Shown here in pieces: positions 46,401 to 58,896 of a DNA stretch of 64,000 nt; the first letter of the stretch is position 1; every line of letters begins with the position of its first letter. Source of the stretch: Phoronis australis (taxonomy: Eukaryota > Phoronida > Phoronidae); assembly GCA_002633005.1 (NCBI GenBank), contig NMRA01000639.1:139609-203608 (forward strand). The letters run 5' to 3'. A model generated the notes under the pieces. The model was not told where the DNA came from. It made no database searches and was given only the letters and a program-made list of their open reading frames with translations. The position numbers and the translations under genes are program-made.

Positions 46401-49400
46401 AATAACAAAACAAAACAATACAACTAAAAATACTGTCAGACTACGGTATATTCTGACAGATTACCTTCTCACAAAAATAATTGATATTTTACCAAATGTT
46501 GTTTTGTGACATCTACACAACTTAAACTAAGCAAATAACAGACTCTCAGAAACATTCTTAATCTTAAATTTGTTGAGAAAATTGACAATGTCACCTTTCA
46601 CTTGTCTGTCATTTGTGTGCTATAGTAGATGAAGCATTTCTTCTGTCAACCTGGATCCATAACAAAAGTCAATGCAATGTGCTGATTTACGACTGTGATC
46701 GTCCATTTCAGATCTCCGCCACAGAAATCAAGTTCTCCACAAAGAATACCTGGATGGCACCATTCACCCGTTCACCAATAATAAAAAATCGTTCATTTCT
46801 AGTGTATCCAAAGAGTTGGGAAGTATCATCACAGAGCCCCAGGTGAGTTGTAATACAAGTGGTGTCGGCCTATTTTTATGCAGGCACACTCACCACACAT
46901 ACACACATGGGTTTGGCAGAGGTTGGTGGGTATTTGCTCTTTCGGGTATTATCTTGATCGGTATTTTAACTTCAAATTGGTTTTATCTTAATTTGTATGT
47001 GTTTTTGTATTGGTAACATCCTATTGGTCAGAAAACAAAACTAGGGGATGGGGGGGATTGGGTTTGTTTCTTTGTAACTGGCTCAGTTGCCTAGGTAAGT
47101 GTTGGCGTCCCCTTCTAGTGGCGGTCAAAATCTCTTAGAACACTCTGTTACAATTAGCTTAATTAGCTTCGATTATGCAACTTAGCCCCTGTATTTATCT
47201 TTCTACTGAGGAGATTGAGTATAATGTGGCTACTTTTTGCAAAAATGTTAGTAATTAAAAATAACTGTCATTTGTCATTTTTAGGCCAAATCCACGGTGA
47301 TATTGATTGTTGTGAATCTCGTCTGTACAGTACTACTGTTCATGTGGTGTCACACCACAAATAGTATGGGTAAGTCTGTTGAAGGCCTTCCATAGTATAG
47401 GTAGGCCTTCCATAGTTTAGTTGTTACTGAACCTTCATCTATTTCTAGTATTGTTTTTTAAAGTTTATTTGATTCAATAGGTGAGATTACTGCCCAGAAA
47501 TCACCAAATGAAATCTGAAGCCGCCAAACCTTACGTCGAAGTCGTCGACTTAAAAAAGGGCCGTTCCGTACTCCACTCTCAGAAACTATACGCAAACCTC
47601 TTCAGTTTTTCCCAGTGGAAAAATATGCACCTTTCACAATTACTCAATTCCTCCTGCCAATGGAGATAGAACGCAGACGATCGCATGTACATTGGAGGCT
47701 TGTGTTCCACCCATGTTTATATTACTTTTATTAAAAATACAAATCCTTGTTATCTTGAAGAGGCATCATTCCATGGTAGTTCCCCAGGCGTGTATCTAAT
47801 ATCCATGTAGCAATGCAAACTTATGCAAAGAGACCAGCAAATGGCCCGCATCTTGTCTCTGTATTCATTTCAATAGAGCCAACCCGTCATAATCGCTAGT
47901 GAACATGGTCTGTGTCGGTCGCTGTGTCAATACAAGTGAATGCAGAAGTAAGACTGAGGCTTTTTGCTGAGTCATTCCCATCATGCTCTTCTATTCCTTG
48001 GATAACAAATGCTCACTAGAGGAATAATGATAATCATTGGGAACTGTATCTCAAAGATGACTAAGGTTCTGCATGTTTGTAAGTTATTACATTTACATTG
48101 AAAACGACTGTTCCATGTTAAGTATTGGAAATGACTCGATGTTTGGGATTCTTGAAACTGATTTGTTTAATTTATTTTCAGCTCTCACGGCCTTCACCTA
48201 CTTAACGATATTTGATATTCTTTGGTTAGTATATTTCATTGACTAGTATGTAAGAGCTTTGTTCATTGACGTTAAGACTAGAATTTCTTGGTCCTGTAAC
48301 AGTTGTGTTCTGTACAAAAGACAAGTCCTAGGTGGATTCTGTTTCTAGGGGGCGATACTTATAAGTCCATGAAAGAGAATTGTTGAAAATTTGTGTAAGG
48401 TTGTGTAGGACCTTATTAGTAAGTCTATGTATTTAGCCAGTAGTTATTTTCTGAAAGTATAAAGCCCGTTGTTTTTTTCTTTATGCAAATTTGCAAATCA
48501 TTAGGTCACATAGCTATGTGATTTTAGCAAAACTTAATAAAAGGAAAGGTACATTCATAGCACAACAATCGTATCAATAATACAACCAAATTTCATTTGT
48601 CTAAAATATGGGTTCGACATATGAGAGCGAGCGCTCGAAGGTACAAGTAGAATAAGTAAAATACGAGTAGAAAACTGACCACCCCTGTACTATTTGAATG
48701 GCGGAGGAATCGACTTTCAGTGTTTTTTTAGTCGCCACACCTGTGTCAAATACTTTAAATGTTGAAGATGAAATCTCAAAAGCGCTGTTATAATTTTCTA
48801 ATCCATTTCGTTTCGTGTAAATTTTGAGTTATCTCATAAAATATAAAATTCCTAAGTATTTTTGTTAGCTCCTCATGCAAAAGCGGAACATTTTAAAAAC
48901 AGTTCCTAAAAGAATTTTGAAGATCAGTGCATAAGGAATGCTATCTGAAAGTTTCGTATCAATCCGATCAGCCATTTCAGAAATATGACATTCAGAAGTT
49001 AGCCAAATTTGAGAATTTTTTGAAACTTTAATGTGTTGTGAGACTTTGTAATACATTTAGGTCCTGATGTGGCAGTTACCCTCCCTTGTTTCTAGTAAGG
49101 GTTTGAGTTGTTTTGAATCGCCCTCGTATCCGGTAAGTATGCATGATTTTGCAGTAAGACTAAAACCCCATGCTTGTTTTTGCCCACGCACAGGCACTCC
49201 TAAAAACACTGCAGGCCCATAAAGCTCTGTCTAACCTTGCATATATCTCAACGTTACATGCTGTGTGTTCCTTTCCAGTTTGTTAACCTGTCTGTTGACG
49301 CTGTGGGTCCAAACTCAAAAACCTGTTCCTGTCTTTTCATTTGGGTGAGTTTATTGTACTGTTGTGATGTACCACAGCACATTCTCCTTTACTTTAATAA

Positions 49401-52400
49401 ACTGAAATCTCATCACTTTATTGACAACTATGACTTAATCCTGCTGGAGCATATCCTTATTTATTATTAATGAAAAGTACATTTTTTTCATTAATGCCAA
49501 AAACTTGTGATTGTAATAACGATCTTTACTCAGCCCAAATTGAGCTTATTGTAAACAACAAGTTGTATTTCTGCATATGTAGTTAAGTTTCTTAAGAGAG
49601 TCATTCATGTGACATTTCAAACGCTTAAGAGCTAACTTGAGTGCTAACTTAAGTGTAAATTTTGTGTTGTTACAGGTACGAGAGGTTCGAAGTGTTGGCT
49701 GTGTTTTCTTGCACAATGTTAGCTCAGTTAGGTGCTTTATTTGTTACAAAAGAAAGGTGAGATATTTTCCGTGGTTCCTGTTGATTCTGTTTCACAAACT
49801 AAACACACCTGCATAGGCACAACTCTTTTATCATAAAAGACAAGAAATCTTGGACACGATTTTGAAGTTTAGTCTGCGTATCTTGAAATCACAGTCAATT
49901 TCGTCACGTCTTGAATAATTTTCATTCTATCTTGCCATGTTTCATACAAAAAACATTTCTGGAGTGTTTTGAACTTTAGTGAAACATTTTGTGTGGTCGC
50001 ATCACCTACTTGATTCTCTCTTCCAAACATTGCTTCATTTTGTTGTTTGTCTTTTGTAATATGACGATTGTTTGAATTGAATTTTTATGTGAAATAGATT
50101 TTCCTAATTATGTTAGTAATTACGTGGGTTTCATCCCAGTGTGTGAATTACGTAATTCTGCACCACAATATTGTATTAAAACTAAGTGCGTGTGACCCTG
50201 ACTACAAAGAGCACCCTACATTGTCCTTAAGTTCAGTAGCCATATATCAGTGCTGCAATCACTATTAACAGCAATGAAATAACAGTTAACGACAACATGT
50301 TTTATTTTCAGTGTTGAGAGGTTGCTTGAACCTGAAGAAATTCACTTGTAAGTAATCAGTGAAAAAATGCCGTTATGATCTGTTGTTGTTTTCGATTTTT
50401 AAAATTTTTTGTTCTGTCTTCAGTTTAGTGATTGACATGTTGCCAGATTTAGTGGTGTTCTCATAAACCATTCTTGAGGTGATTAAAAAGGTGTTGTGTT
50501 ACATTTCTGTGGCTTTATGTTATCTTTTCAATCTGCACAAAGTCTCTAGCATTGATTTTTCTACTTCATCGATAGTTTTATATTTTGTGACTACATTGAT
50601 CCTTCAGTTATTTCCAAAGGCCAACTACCTTGCAGTAAAACCTTCATAAGCTGGACATGCATAAGTCAGTCTTGCTCTCATCTCCGACAAAGTTCTGCAG
50701 TAAAATATTCTATTTCGAAATCAGATTTCGTCATTACTCAAATAAAGCCTCTTCACCCACCAACTTGTACGTTTTACTTTAATGGTCAAAATTATTCAAA
50801 ACGTTGTTGCACAGAAGCTGTACATTACAAACCATCCAATATTTCTTTCTGGTGGGAAATTTGACAAAATAAAGTGCTGTCACTGTTGACTTTATTTCAG
50901 AGGTCGCCTGTTGATGGGTGCCATGCTAGCCTTATGTATACACATTATCACAGTGTACAGCCTCAATAACAAAGCTATCACGCATGTTGTGGATGCCTCC
51001 AGCTCTAGTTGGTTACAAGAACATGTGGCTGACATGAGTGAAAGGTAACATAGGGGGCAGCAGTGGCTGACACGAGTGAAAGGTAACATAGGGGGCAGCA
51101 GTGGCTGACATGAGTGAAAGGTCACATAGGGGGCAGCAGTGACTAACATGAGTGAAAGGTCACATAGGGGGCAGCAGTGACTAACATGAGTGAAAGGTAA
51201 CATAGGTGGCAGCAGTGTCTGTAAATGATGCGTCTTGACAGTATATTCGGATATTTAGGCCCATGAGCCTGTATGTGATGTTGTGCCTATGTGCCAACCA
51301 TTTTAGGTTATGTAGGACCTTGCTGACAGGTCTGCATATTTAGCCAAATATCTACAAAATTATAGATTTTAATTCAGTAAATGTGTAATCTGAAGGCAGA
51401 CAGCCTGTAGAGTTTGATCTTTCACTTGTTACCAATCTGTCATTATTTGAGTGATGTGACCATAACTTTTTTGTAAAATTCAATATTGATGGTAAAACAA
51501 CGGTATCCATAACACGTCAATCAAATTTTAGTTGATATATATTTTCAAGGCGGGCTCTCAAAAAAGCTGTTAAAGCTTCTAAAACTTTGATGGCCCCTGC
51601 TTTAAAAAACAATTCTATTTTTACAAAACATGACTTCATCTGTATCTGAAACTAATAGCCACATGCGTTTGGACAAAAATGTCTTTAAAAACACATTATT
51701 TTGAAAAAAGGGGCAGAGGCCTAAATACACACATGTATGGATAAACAGTTGCTATGATATAATTCGCGTCAAATGAAGTTCATTCACTGCTTACGTAGTG
51801 AATAACGCATTTATTGTCAATTGAATTATTGAACGCCTGTACACTTCATCAGTGTTTTACTACTGGGTACCACTATATTTTTTGGTGGCGCTCATTCCAA
51901 GTCTGACAATAATCGGTAACTTTGTAGTCACCAGGTGGTGCTAGAGAACAGACTCCTTTTTAATACTTGAGTAGATTGAGAGCAGCGTACTGACTCCTGT
52001 GTGCTGACAGTCCCTCATGACTACCTGAATGAGTGCAGCATGCTGATTAGCAGTCTCACACCTGATTGCATGCATTTCTATAGGAAGGACTTTAGATGTA
52101 CTAGTACCATCTAGTGAATTTAAGTCTGCCATTTCACACTGAATGTGAAACCCTGCTGTAATTTGAGACTGGCGTGCTTGTTCAAACTGAGTTGGAGAAT
52201 TTGTTGTCAACTGTTGGAAGTCTTGATCTGCTTTACGTTGTTCAGTATATGACCTGTCTGACCTGTCATGTATTTGTGATGAATGTTTACATATTCTGTT
52301 CTCTGTTTCAGTGTCTGTCACTTCATTCCTGGCCTCAGTAAAGTCTTGTTGCCAAGAATCAATCCCTTCATTCTGGTCGGCTATTCTGGTGCTCTCGCCG

Positions 52401-55400
52401 TACTGGGTGTATATTTTGCAGTAGACCTAAGGTATGACCGCTGAAAATGCGTCTTAAGTACGTTTAATCATGATCTTTAATAAGAAATATTTCACTGTCA
52501 TCATAGTTCGGGGTTTGTACTGGATATTTTGTCCACACCATGGTACCATGGTGCACACTTGTGCAATTGCATCAGCTGATGAAACTCATAAAATGTCTGA
52601 TCACCAACTGGTAAGATGGCAGGATAAAGTTTTCCTGTGGATTGTGTAAAGGCGTGTTTATGTCAGGGATAGGAGTTTTCCGCTTTACGGTGGATTTCCG
52701 ATTTTTCTGAGTAAAAATCAACCTTTTTATAGTATACTTTTTCCGTTGAGAAATTTTCCAATTATGATAAGGGGGAGGGGTTTGTTGCTTCATGATGCTC
52801 AGGCATTATTCAGTCCTATGACAATCGTTCATGTTTACATTTTTGTCATCTTCAGTGTCGCTAAGTCTCGTGGTAGAATATATGTTATCTACAATGTAAT
52901 TGGCCTAAACATCTATGGCAAGAGCGTGATAGGCAATCACAACAATTCTTACAAAAAACCCACAACTTGCACATGTTCATTGGCTGCTCTTCATCAATGC
53001 GTTTCTCTTTCGTATCGACTTTTTAATACTCAAAATACCCCATAAAATTGACAAGTGAGACAAAGCGAATGTATTTGGAATTGATACTAATATTGTAAAC
53101 AAGCTTCGATGGGATTGGTTGGATTGTGATAATAACTGTAGTAGATGGCAAGCATTATCTCGTGGCTGTTAGCATCGGCGATTTTGTGGGAAAAGCATTG
53201 TGTACCGTTAGTGGTGGCGTGATTAACTACTGACTCTTGAATGTAGAGGGTGGTTTTATTTTGAATTCAACCAATACTCCTATTGATTTGATGCACATTT
53301 TCATATAAATATATGAATAAGACAAAAAAATATCTACTACAGCTCAGATTGTTGGAAAGGTGGTTTCTGAAGTCTTATTTTTAAAAATTTTTATGGGGAT
53401 GTCCCCCAGACCCCCCTTCATTGCCCTCAAGTTTCTTTCTATTTGATGAACACCCACTCTCGTCCTGTTAGGCCTAGACTGCGTTCTGTAGATGTAAGAC
53501 GTTCTGAAGGAAAGGCTGAGTGTGATCTTGGGCTTCACTTCTAGTGGCAGTGCGTTTTTTGCCAGTTTCTTGCGTTTGCTGAACTAAGCCCTCATGTGTA
53601 GAAAGACTTATGTAGTTTCATGGCCATTATCTTTGAGTGTGCTCGACGTGTTCCTTGTGAAACCATGGTTACCTGATTGTTAACACGCTGTGTGTCCTTG
53701 TTTGTATCTCAGGTCCTATCACAGTGCAGACACAGTGGCAGCAGTGTGCATTGCAGCTATGACGTGGGGTACCATGTTCCCTATGAGCATATATAGCGGA
53801 AAAATATTACTACAGGTACTTGACTTGGTGCTGAGGAAAACTGAAAAATAGTTGAGTTTATAACAGTTACTCAAGTTGATTTTTAGTACAGTTCAAGCCA
53901 AAAGTATATCAGACAAAATGACCCAAAATTGTTCGTCATGACGGGTAGTCGGAATCCGAATTCATTTTCAGAGCACAGTCTTCTGAACGAACGGTGCGAT
54001 AAAAATTCTCCAGTTTGTGAAAGTTAAGACTTAATTATTTTGTTCGAGGTCAGAACACGTTCCAAATTCTAGAAATCGACTATGTTGGCCATCCCAAATC
54101 CAAGAATTGCCGGAAAGACACCAAAATTGCCCATGTCTGTGTCCCAAATTTAGAGACTGTCCCGAATTGATGAATTTGTACTGTTATTAACAGGAACATT
54201 TGTAAGGTAGCTCAGCCATACTGCAATTAGAATTTCGCCTCCCTAATAGTTACTGCTTGCTCTCAATAGAATTAAGCAACATGACTTGAAAATGTTATTT
54301 TGTTCGATTACTTTTGTCTTGTTCCGTAGGTGTGCTCGTCTGACTTTCTCTCTACTGACGTAACAGTTTACGACAGTTTTTGGCGGCATCCCAGAGCCTG
54401 TTGCATTTAGATCAATGAATACATCATTTGAGCGCAAAATTGATACACTGCTGAACAAACCCTAATAAGTGGCGTCAAACAATCTTTTCTTAAGAAATGC
54501 TATGTTTGTTCGCAATAGCATTGCACAGGTTTACAAGTCCAAACTTTGGGGTCCCTAGCTCAAGTAGAAAAAACTGTTATCCAAAGTTTGAGGCCTGTTC
54601 GGGAGAATCACCCTAACTGTAAATTTGAATCCTGCTGTTCATGGCTGAATGCTGTGTGTCTTCTTTGACTTTTTTGTGTTATTTCCAGACTACTCCATCC
54701 CATGTTATTGGACAGCTTGACAAGTGCCTGAGAGAAGCTTCTACTCTAGACGGAGTACTGGAGTTCAGACACGAGCATTTCTGGACTCTCTCCTTCAATG
54801 TTTTGGTAGGTCACATTTCTGGACCCTCTCCTTCAATGTTTTGGTAGGTCACATTTCTGGACCCTCTCCTTCAATGTTTTGGTAGGTCACATTTCGTTGG
54901 TTCTACATTACGGCCTTTAAAATGTGCTTTCTCAGGCAGGTCTGTGAAAATGTACGAAGCTCCCACTGTTCATTTTTGGGCTCTCACTGTTCATTTTTGG
55001 GCTCCCACTGTTCATTTTTGGGCTCCCACTGTTCATTTTTGGGCTCCCACTGTTCAGTTTTGGAATGGGTCTTAGGGCTCTGTCAGAGGAAGGTAGTTTT
55101 CAATACAATGCCAACTGTTTAAGGCAATGGGCTGAAATTGAATGGAAATGGAATACACATTGGAAACGCTAATAAAATGTTGGGTCTCGAGTCACCCATT
55201 AAATTCATTTTGTTTAGACTTGAAATAGCTGTAATAAATACCTAGATCCTGGGAAGCCAAACATTTACTTACACTTGAAGAATTGTGATAGAATAAATGG
55301 AAATATTGATCCAATTTTTCTTCCCTTTGTGTCTCTGAGTAATTCAGCTGCAGCTCTTCTTGCAAACAGCCGGTTTATAGGCTTTTGCAATAATGTTAGG

Positions 55401-56442
55401 AAATATTGCTTGGAAATATTAATGGCAGGAAATGATTTAAACTGGGGCTAGCGGTGTTCTTCATATTCTTGGAACCCCAGGGCTTCTTCTGAATGGTAAA
55501 AAAGTTAGAAAAAAAGTACCAGTTGCAAATTAACGACACTTTTTTTTCATACTGTGCCTAGCTGACTGTCTCATAAACTTTTCATGTTCTGCAGAACGAG
55601 CATTTCTCGTGTAGCTGCTGTAGACTTTGTTCAGCACATAATATCCGCTGTTGGAGAAAACAACGAAACATTTCTGTTACGGTTAATTAATCTCCTCGAC
55701 ACATCGGCTTTGTTGAAAAATTTTCTTCAATATCTGATTTGGACCAGTGCACAACTGGATGGGTTTGGTACTAAAGCTCAAGAAATTTTATCATTTGCTA
55801 TAAGAATCAACTGTGGCCATTTGGAGTTGGTAGTGGTACTCTAGTGTTAAGAATATTTTTGATAAAATATTTTTAGGAACTGGTTTTGATACTTGGAAAC
55901 TGTTTGCTAAGACAACTGCGATATATCAAGTTTGGTGTGTATTTCAGGCTGGTTCAATGCATGTGAGAATAAGAAGAGATGCCAATGAACAACTGGTATT
56001 GGCCCACGTCAGCAACCGTTTGGCGAACTTAGTGAACAACTTGACCATTCAAATATTTAAAGATGATTGGTCGCGGGCATCAGCGTATCAAATCATTACC
56101 AACCCATCGTTGACACCACCTAGACTTTCCAGCCCAAATTCAACAGTTCCACCGTCATTGTTCAAAGCGGACTTCAGCAAAATTTCATCGGGTTCATTCT
56201 CTCAGCATGCATCGGAACAAAGTTTTAATTTGTCTAACCTCACCAACAGTTTTGCCCAAGCCAACGGAGGTTTTAACGCAACGGCTAACAACAGTCTAAA
56301 TACCACCAGCCGGTCTGGTTATACTCAAAATGTGGACTACTTACTAGCAAGGACACTTGCTGGTCATTCCTCACTGTCCCATGGTCATTCTCATGACCAC
56401 AGTGATGGTCACTCGCATGGTGACCACGGCCATTCACACTAA
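43463..56442 (+). CDS. SLC30A6: Zinc transporter ZnT6, SLC30A6 (about 12 coding exons)
   Basis: Exons: 43463-43550 (tentative), 46712-46842, 47285-47369, 48182-48224, 49279-49344, 49676-49756, 50312-50347, 50901-51044, 52312-52431, 53713-53815, 54689-54805 and 55948-56442. All phases fit, giving 502 aa (human ZnT6 is about 461). From residue 45 (GTIHPF) it follows human ZnT6: LTAFTYLTIFDIL (TM2), YERFEVLAVF, SSSWLQEHVADMS, GTMFPMSIYSGKILLQTTPS, then the cytoplasmic domain with GQLDKCLREASTLDGVLE, HVRIRRDANEQ and QIFKDDW. Family knowledge: ZnT6 pairs with ZnT5 in the early secretory pathway to load zinc into enzymes such as alkaline phosphatase; ZnT6 has itself lost transport-site residues. 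TM2 reads TYLTIFD rather than HxxxD, and TM5 has GYSG where human has IDLAG. The C-terminus ends in a His-rich tail (10 His in 25 residues). A poly(A) signal AATAAA is at 56632-56637. Exon 1 rests only on phase match and ATG. Confidence 0.93.
45078..45149 (-). CDS. C-terminal end of an open frame running out of the assembly gap
   Basis: Reading minus from the gap, one frame is open for 23 codons (WRSVRETRENREVFMDMLKL then FVD) to TAA at 45078-45080. It lies downstream of the heat-shock-type promoter at 46118-46340 on the same strand, with the 748-base N gap between. It may be the 3' end of a small nested gene or of a retroelement. The length alone is weak evidence. Confidence 0.3.
   Translation of the reverse strand, partial: WRSVRETRENREVFMDMLKLFVD
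45150..45897. other. Assembly gap (748 N)
   Basis: Unknown sequence inside ZnT6 intron 1. Long open frames reported across it are artefacts of translating N. Confidence 0.99.
46118..46340 (-). promoter_or_regulatory. Heat-shock-element cluster and TATA box, firing on the minus strand
   Basis: TATAAATA (minus) lies at 46118-46125. Upstream of it on that strand are five HSF-type sites built of GAA/TTC units spaced by two bases: TTCtgGAActTTT (46139-46151), TTCtaGAActTTTctGAA (46168-46185), CTCtaGAAtaTTC (46218-46230), a perfect TTCtaGAAagTTC (46263-46275) and TTCtaGAAatTCC (46327-46339). Spacing relative to TATA resembles animal hsp promoters. The predicted transcript would start near 46090 and run into the N gap. 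It could belong to a nested heat-shock gene or to an LTR retroelement. Confidence 0.6.
51025..51219 (+). repeat. 38-bp tandem repeat (5 units) carrying the ZnT6 exon 8 donor
   Basis: The unit GTGGCTGACATGAGTGAAAG plus GTAACATAGGGGGCAGCA occurs five times; donor-like GT positions are 51045, 51083, 51121, 51159 and 51197. The first is the in-frame exon end. Copies 3 and 4 have GTCACA instead of GTAACA, a poorer donor. Use of a later copy adds a multiple of 38 nt and reads AGG then TAA at once. Confidence 0.9.
54783..54895 (+). repeat. 38-bp tandem triplication over the ZnT6 exon 11 donor
   Basis: Three units each contain CCTTCAATGTTTTG|GTAGGT, with donor GT at 54806, 54844 and 54882. Only the first ends the exon in the phase needed by exon 12. 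Using a later copy shifts the frame and reaches a stop at about 54847. The units differ at a single base at most (ACTCTC/ACCCTC). Confidence 0.9.
54956..55063 (+). repeat. 21-bp minisatellite
   Basis: Five tandem copies of GCTCCCACTGTTCATTTTTG plus G lie in ZnT6 intron 11, about 60 bp after the triplicated donor. A period divisible by three makes a spurious repetitive open frame. Confidence 0.9.
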
Positions 56443-58896
56443 TGAATCGGGTATTTGTTGTTATGCAATCAGTTACAGTAAAACTCACAAAAGTCAGATA
56501 TAAGTAATCTTCGTCTTCCAAGGTAAGGGAGGTATGTCCCAGTTATGGGATTTGACTTGTGTGAGTTTTGCTGCATACTATGGTTGTGAGGAACTTATGT
56601 TGATGTCTTAGATTTATACAAAATGTTCAACAATAAACCATGTGAAATGAATTTGTTTGTAAACTTATTTTAGTCATAATAATGCTCGAAACCAATTTGT
56701 AATGGAAGCCCAGGTGTCAATCCAAAACAAAATTAATTGCAACTAAAAAGATTTTTTCATTTCCAGTTTTCATTCTATGGACCATCGCATCAAGTTTAGT
56801 TTATAATCTGTCTGGGCACCGTTGTTCAGAATGACTTCATAGCAGCTGTGTCTTCATGTTCATTAACAAAACGCCCTCTATTACTGGCACGATGGGCAAG
56901 GTCACCAGTGGATTTGTGCAACACAAGAATCGCGAGTATACTCTAGACTGATTTATTAATGTACAACATTAATTTCTCCAGTTCATGTGACTATGTTTTA
57001 AGCATGATTAAACAAAACAAAAGATAAATGACGATGGCATTTTGTCCACGCATGATTTAACTCCTGCACTGTTAAAAAAATGCCAAGAAAGCTAGTTGGT
57101 TCTAACTTGCAGGTTCTTAAACATCATTTTAGAGGTCTGTTTTACCAACAATAAAATCTTCAATTTGGAAAAAAATTAATGGCTGAAATTGGTAATTTGT
57201 TTAGCTTTCAAAGTCTTCCTACACCCTGTAAATGCTTAACATTCTATCAAATATTGCTCGTTGACAAAAAAACCGCATAAACCAATTTTCCCAACTTAAA
57301 TTGAAAATCTAATCCTCTATATTGTGTCCCAAATGGAATTTTACCGTAGTCCAGAAATGTTGCATGCAGTGTGGTTCACAAACTGGCGCCTGGAAAATGG
57401 GTCAGCCAGCCACCCCAAGAAGCGAACGACACATCAGCTGTACGGAGCCATCCTGCAATGGTCCTTTAAACATCCAGGTGTCACCCGTTGACAAAAGAAT
57501 TGTTAAGTGTTTTGCATAAGACATCTTCAGTCCTTCAAGCAGAGTGTTATCAAGTGGGATTTTTTCGCTTATCGCCTTTGAACCAAGTGACTAAACAACC
57601 TAAGAGCTGGGTTCCATGAGCCCAGGGCAATCATGAAGCACTTTTAGGGAGAAATTGTATGGAACGAAAAAAATTCTATCCCATAATTCAACATTCCAAC
57701 CTCACTGACCAATCACCACTGTCATTTATCTAGAGTATGCCAATAATGTTCCGACCACACACGCAAAAAACTAGGTCTTGTTTTATGCGAGTTTTTGACA
57801 ACTTTGGAATACGCCCCAGAATAATGTACTTAAAAGTGTTTTTTGAAATGCTGACATCAGTCCAAAATAGTGTTATTTCAAGCAGTTTACTGAAAATAAA
57901 GGATGCAGACATTTCCTCCCTACAGCTAACTGCACCATCACAGCCTGCAATAGCTTGCAACAATATTTTCAAATTTGGAAATACAATGAACTTAAAGCTT
58001 GAGAAGTCGCACTGTTATGAAAAGCCATAACTAGAACCAACAACGCTTTCTTTGGGTAACGCTGGGGCAAGCAGGAGCAAATTTGCCAAAAATATTCTTT
58101 GACCAGTTTTTAAGAAGTCATGGTCTAAGAGAAAAGCCTAGAGCGCTCAATAATGCTATAACTTACAGTAAGATAGATTAAGTACTGCACCCAGAGAGTT
58201 TACAACAGAACGAGCAAGAGATGATGGTGTGGAGAAAACAGATCCTTTGATGACACAAAATAAATGAACTTGGAGACTAGATTCTTCACACTTTCAAAAA
58301 GAGATTATAGACCATCAAAACTAGATAATCATGCTACAACTCTCCACCTAAACTAATTTTAATTCCAGAGATTTCTCAGTACAACTATTGTGGCAACTGC
58401 TGGTACTCTACTGTATACAAAAGCTCAAATTGTTACGAGTACAAAACGGTGAATGGGGAGTTGATGCTTTTAGAAATCAATCAATAAGTTAATTATGTTA
58501 ATGAGGAAATAACGACAAACCACGTCACGATAAGTCGTCTAAAAATACGTACACATGGTACTAATAAAAAAAAATACGAGTTACGTGGTGGCGTATACTA
58601 ATATGAAAAGGTAAAACTAAGCCTAATGACTTTGAAGTGATGCAAAAATACAATACTGCTGGAAATAAGACAATCCTTTCCTATTAACAAACTAGCACCA
58701 TACACTTACAATAGTGATGTGAAAACGGTGGCTAGTAGTCAAAACAAACCATTATGAAGCTTGTTGTAACTGCCAAATGCCAATACATAGTATGTATAAA
58801 TAACCAGACTGGAACAGAAAACAATTATAAATAAAAATAAATAAAATATCAACGAGGATTAAAATACTACCGACTGGCATCACCAGGAATGCATGC
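56443..58896. other. 3' UTRs of the convergent ZnT6 and BAHD1-like genes
   Basis: ZnT6 (plus) ends at 56442 with AATAAA at 56632-56637; the BAHD1-like gene (minus) ends at 58897. A 198-base open frame at 57322-57519 has no recognisable family. No other feature is visible. Confidence 0.5.

Noticed and set aside
51941-52321. 126-codon minus-strand open frame in ZnT6 intron 8
   Set aside because: It overlaps the polypyrimidine tract and start of ZnT6 exon 9 on the other strand, has no recognisable domain and no splice support.
57322-57519. Cys-rich 65-codon plus-strand frame after ZnT6
   Set aside because: I thought of a zinc finger, but Cys spacing is irregular and it lies in the presumed 3' UTR of two convergent genes.
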